64,000 bases of DNA. Source: Doris montereyensis (taxonomy: Eukaryota; Mollusca; Gastropoda; Nudibranchia; Dorididae). Below the pieces are notes generated by a model. It was not told the origin of the DNA and made no database searches. It saw only the letters and a list, made by a program, of their open reading frames with translations. Below, one piece after another: positions 60,620 to 64,000 of the stretch; position 1 is the stretch's first letter, and each line of letters opens with the position of its first letter. The translations under genes and the position numbers were made by a program. Location of the stretch: contig JAXRKP010000086.1 of assembly GCA_037039925.1 (NCBI GenBank), forward strand, positions 153,501-217,500. Direction: 5' to 3'.

Positions 60620-62480
60620 CGATGTGCTTTCAGGAAGATTCAGGGCACTGCGCCAACTGGGCGAGAGTTTTCTTTTGGTTTCAGACAAGAAGATGAGGAG
60701 GAGGGTTATTTATAGCATGACGGATTTACTAGTCTCTACATTTTGCTCTTACTCTTGTAAAAATATTGAGAGAAAAAATAGGTAGATTTAGATAAAGCCA
60801 ATAATAATCAGATTTTGAGGAATTTCGCTCTCTATACAATGGAGTCTTGTGTTGGAGGGTGTGAAACATTCCAGGATTGTTATTCTGGCTAGGGCTTTAT
60901 GACCCTAGGATCTAGCGATCTACTTCGAGAGAGAACATAAGTTCGGCTACTCTTGCCTGGTTCGGCTTTTGTGAAAACCCCACAAAGGCCATCGTAATAT
61001 TCATTTGTTTTATGTATTGTTATATACATTCCCGTTTTCCCCGCCTGCACTCTTGTTTTAACACTTTGTCCAGCCAATGAGTTATGATATAATGATGACA
61101 ATAGTATGTTTCTCTATCTGTATGAACTCATTGGTATGACATCCGCTGTGTGCTCGCTGTTTTGCTTCATGTTGTGATGCATTGTATTGGTGGTTGTTTC
61201 ACTTGCATTTACTTATTGATGATTGTACATATAGAAATAAGACATGATTTATCTTGAGTTTCGTGAAACAAGGAAAGAAGTGATTAGGACCCCCCCCCCC
61301 CCCCCCAACAACAACAAAAACCAACCCAAAAAACCGAACGTTTTAACTTCCCAATGAAATCAATGTCTTTGTTCTTTATATAGGTAATATGGAATTGCGA
61401 TAATAAACGATTTTTTGTCCGTAATAATACGATTGGTTGATCAATAAGTGTATTTATGAGACCTTAATATCATATCTAGATAGCAGTTTTCTTGTATGTC
61501 ATTTTGAGATACTTGATCTAAAATGATAGATAGGGTTTACGTTTCAAAAACTGCCCGTGGAAGGGAGTTTAAAGATATAAAACAATGTGACGGCGGCGCT
61601 CACTAATTGATTTGGAAAGATTTAAAAGATTTAAATTTCAAGATTGAGAAAACTAATTGCGTCTAGATCTAGTTCTCAATCAACAAAGATATGATATGCA
61701 AATCACAAGATGTGCTCGGATATCACTTGCTTGATATCTTTGTTGTCTGTTCCATCATCCCAGGCATACATTTTGTCTACAGCAGCCATTCCTTACTTAG
61801 CGCAACGAAAGACAATCAGTGCTCTTGTGCTTAATCGTTATCCTACATTTTCTGAGAGAAGAAATGTATGTTTATTGTAGAGAAAGTCTCCAATCAGAAA
61901 TCAGCCAAACTTTTGTGTGTATAGAGTATGAATAGGATATTATTTTTTCGCACGAGAAACGTTTTGGGTTACAATCAGCCGTAAAGGAGAGGCGTTTATA
62001 ATACAGTGTATTATGAGTCAACCGTCATTGGAGAGGCATTTATAATGCTTTTATAAAACACCTACATGTACAGTGTAGTATGTGTATGAGTCAGCCGTCG
62101 GTGTTCTGACCAATGTGGAGACTCGCCCATTTCGTCTTCAAGTGTGAATAACAGCTCTAGTCGACGCCTGAAGTAAGTGGCAAGTGCAGCTAGCCCAGTC
62201 TCTCGTTGTTCGCCATTCCCCTGCACTGTACTGTAGGTATGTATTAATGTAGGCCTAGATCTACACAAGTAGTATGTCCTTATTATTGTTTGTTACGTTA
62301 GGCAGTTTTGGTAAAGCGATCAGAATAGTTTGGTCGTAGAGAAACTCGCCCCCCGCCCTTCATAACGTTGCTAGAAAAGCTGGCCGGTTGAGTAATCTGG
62401 TGCACGTGACTTGACGGCACACCACGCCAGGAAGACAATTCCACGTTTTCTCAGAACAGAAAGGATAGGCGGGGGGGGGG
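60620..62480. other. Stretch without recognised gene
   Basis: Unique-looking. A poly-C tract lies near 61290-61305. No exon is supported. Confidence 0.45.
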
Positions 62481-62483
62481 GGC

Positions 62484-62781
62484 AAACTCGGTAGTCCAGA
62501 AGCAAGGTGACGGCCTCTCAACCAAAAAGCCGTGGGCACAAGCCTCGGTAGGTTCAAACGTTTCATCGAGTACAACCTATCGCCTGGTCCAGGTAGGTGG
62601 GTCGACATCTTGTTCCATCAGAGACGGACGATAAAACGGAGGTCTCGTGTACACATCACAATTTTCCGTGCGCGTTTGAGATCCCTTGGCTGTTTACAGA
62701 GCAATCTGGGCAAAATCAAACGATCTTACCAGAACCCCGAGGTCACCCGAGTTGTGGATGTGGGTAAAAACAAATCAAATC
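62484..62781 (+). mobile_element. SINE1 copy, full length
   Basis: ACTCGGTAGTCCAGAAGCAA head, a changed B box (GGGCACAAGCC), CTGGTCCAGGTAGGTGGGTC, GTTCCATCAGAGACGGACG, GTTTACAGAGCAATCTGGGC and a GTTGTGGATGTGGGTAAAAA end. Confidence 0.84.
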
Positions 62782-62989
62782 TCGAAATGGGTAGAACAAG
62801 AAGAAAGTGGAATGGATCTCCAGAGCTTGGATAGAATTGAAAGCCATTGCGTTCTTTCTGAAATACTTGTTTCTTTTTAATAGGGCTTGTGCACTTTCTG
62901 CAGGCGACTGTTTTCTGTTGTGTAGTCCCGTATTTATCTCGTTAATTTGTAAGAAACTTTTGTTTCGATTATTTATTCGTAATGTAGTA

Positions 62990-63340
62990 TTTAATATTGA
63001 AAATAGAAACAAACTTGATTCATTAGTTCCACCGTCATATATAATTTAATATTTAAAATAGAAACAAATTTGATAGTTTCACCATCATATATAATTTAAT
63101 ATTTAAAATAGAAACAAACTTGATAGTTTCACCATCATATATAATTTAATATTTAAAATAGAAACAAACTTGATAGTTTGATAGTTTCACCGTCATATAT
63201 AATTTAATATTTAAAATAGAAACAAATTTGATAGTTCCACCGTCATATATAATTTAATATTTAAAATAGAAACAAAACTTGATAGTTTCACTGTCATGTA
63301 AAATTTAATATTAAAATAGAAACAAACTTGATAGTTTCAT
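62990..63340. repeat. 50-bp minisatellite, about six to seven copies
   Basis: Units of about 50 bp: ATATAATTTAATATTTAAAA, TAGAAACAAACTTGATAGTT, TCACCATCAT. The fourth unit has an internal TTGATAG duplication. Confidence 0.94.
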
Positions 63341-63344
63341 GTAA

Positions 63345-63815
63345 AGCAACGTTACAACTTAACTACACCGCTCACACAAAATAAGGAACCGAAATTTATA
63401 AACGTGCATTCCTGACTAGTGACAGTAAACGCCGTGATTTCCCTGCAACTCCATCGTCTAGACAAGCTGGGGGTATGCAGTATTATAGTGTGTAGAGTAA
63501 AATTTGATTGGAATACCGATCCCTTTCGATATCCACAGTTGGCGCCTTTATGAAAGGGTTACAGTAGTTACAGCGTATTGACCATCAAGCTGAAATGAGC
63601 TCTGAGCAGCCTCATGGGTTCACGGTCATTGCTACAATGGTGGGGATGGAGAGCTCTCAGCGTGAGCGCTGGTCTGCTCCCCACCCTTTATTTACAACTC
63701 CTGCTCGTCTTCTACCCCACAGTCAAGCCCCTTCGGGCAGATCGTTAAGCTGATAACATGCGCTTGACCTGACCTTAATTCAACAACAGCAACCTTGGCC
63801 TGCCCCCCCCCCCCT
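63345..63815. other. Stretch without recognised gene
   Basis: No supported feature. It ends in a poly-C run next to the CT array. Confidence 0.45.
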
Positions 63816-63919
<104 letters not shown>

Positions 63920-64000
63920 GTCAAGTCTATATCCCAGTTCATTTGAGAAAATTGATCCCTCCCCCCCACAAAAAAACAGAACAAAACAAAAAATCAAGCC

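Overview
The window is eukaryotic, almost certainly metazoan and most likely molluscan (probably a gastropod; inferred, not proven). Exons are short and bounded by GT/AG splice sites, introns run to several kilobases, and recognisable animal gene families sit in a matrix of GA/CT microsatellites, minisatellites, SINEs and LINE remains. No prokaryotic operon, CRISPR array or viral gene was seen. Most long open frames are artefacts of di-, tri- and tetranucleotide repeats, or of tandem repeats whose unit is a multiple of three.

Layout. (1) 0.2-2.15 kb, minus strand: a class A (rhodopsin-like) GPCR in two exons, with several one-base frame breaks. (2) 2.2-13 kb: minisatellites of 33, 46 and 45 bp, microsatellites, the 3' end of a mariner transposon, a LINE 3' fragment ending in a (GAA)n tail, and several SINEs. 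(3) 13.6-16.05 kb, plus strand: the last three exons of LCMT2/TYW4, the Kelch half of the wybutosine-synthesis enzyme, followed by a polyadenylation signal. (4) 16.3-32.8 kb: intergenic DNA with a decayed APE-endonuclease/RT LINE (23.2-25.8 kb), a 1.1 kb CATA array, 24-bp and 39-bp minisatellites and a second GPCR fragment on the minus strand (30.67-30.93 kb). (5) 32.86-40.32 kb, plus strand: the first three coding exons of a formin-like gene (FMNL/FRL) with an N-myristoylation start. (6) 40.3-64 kb: no confident exon. This is probably FMNL intron 3, with SINEs, CT/GA arrays, a 50-bp minisatellite, a possible 18-nt microexon and a possible CpG-containing first exon.

The genes do not form a functional unit. 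LCMT2 acts in tRNA-Phe modification, FMNL in actin assembly, and the GPCRs look like remains of a lineage-expanded receptor cluster.

The most unusual material is a short retroposon, called SINE2 here, of about 133-136 bp. About 21 copies are visible, all on the plus strand. It has no obvious tRNA head, and two copies have clear target-site duplications of 10-11 bp. It shares its 3' stem-loop tail with a separate tRNA-derived SINE (SINE1). Twice its 5' half has expanded into a minisatellite (46-bp and 24-bp units) that ends in a complete or 3' SINE2 copy. A second theme is that frame breaks in three otherwise well-conserved genes are all 1-2 bp, several of them at C or T homopolymers. That points to consensus indel errors as much as to pseudogenes.
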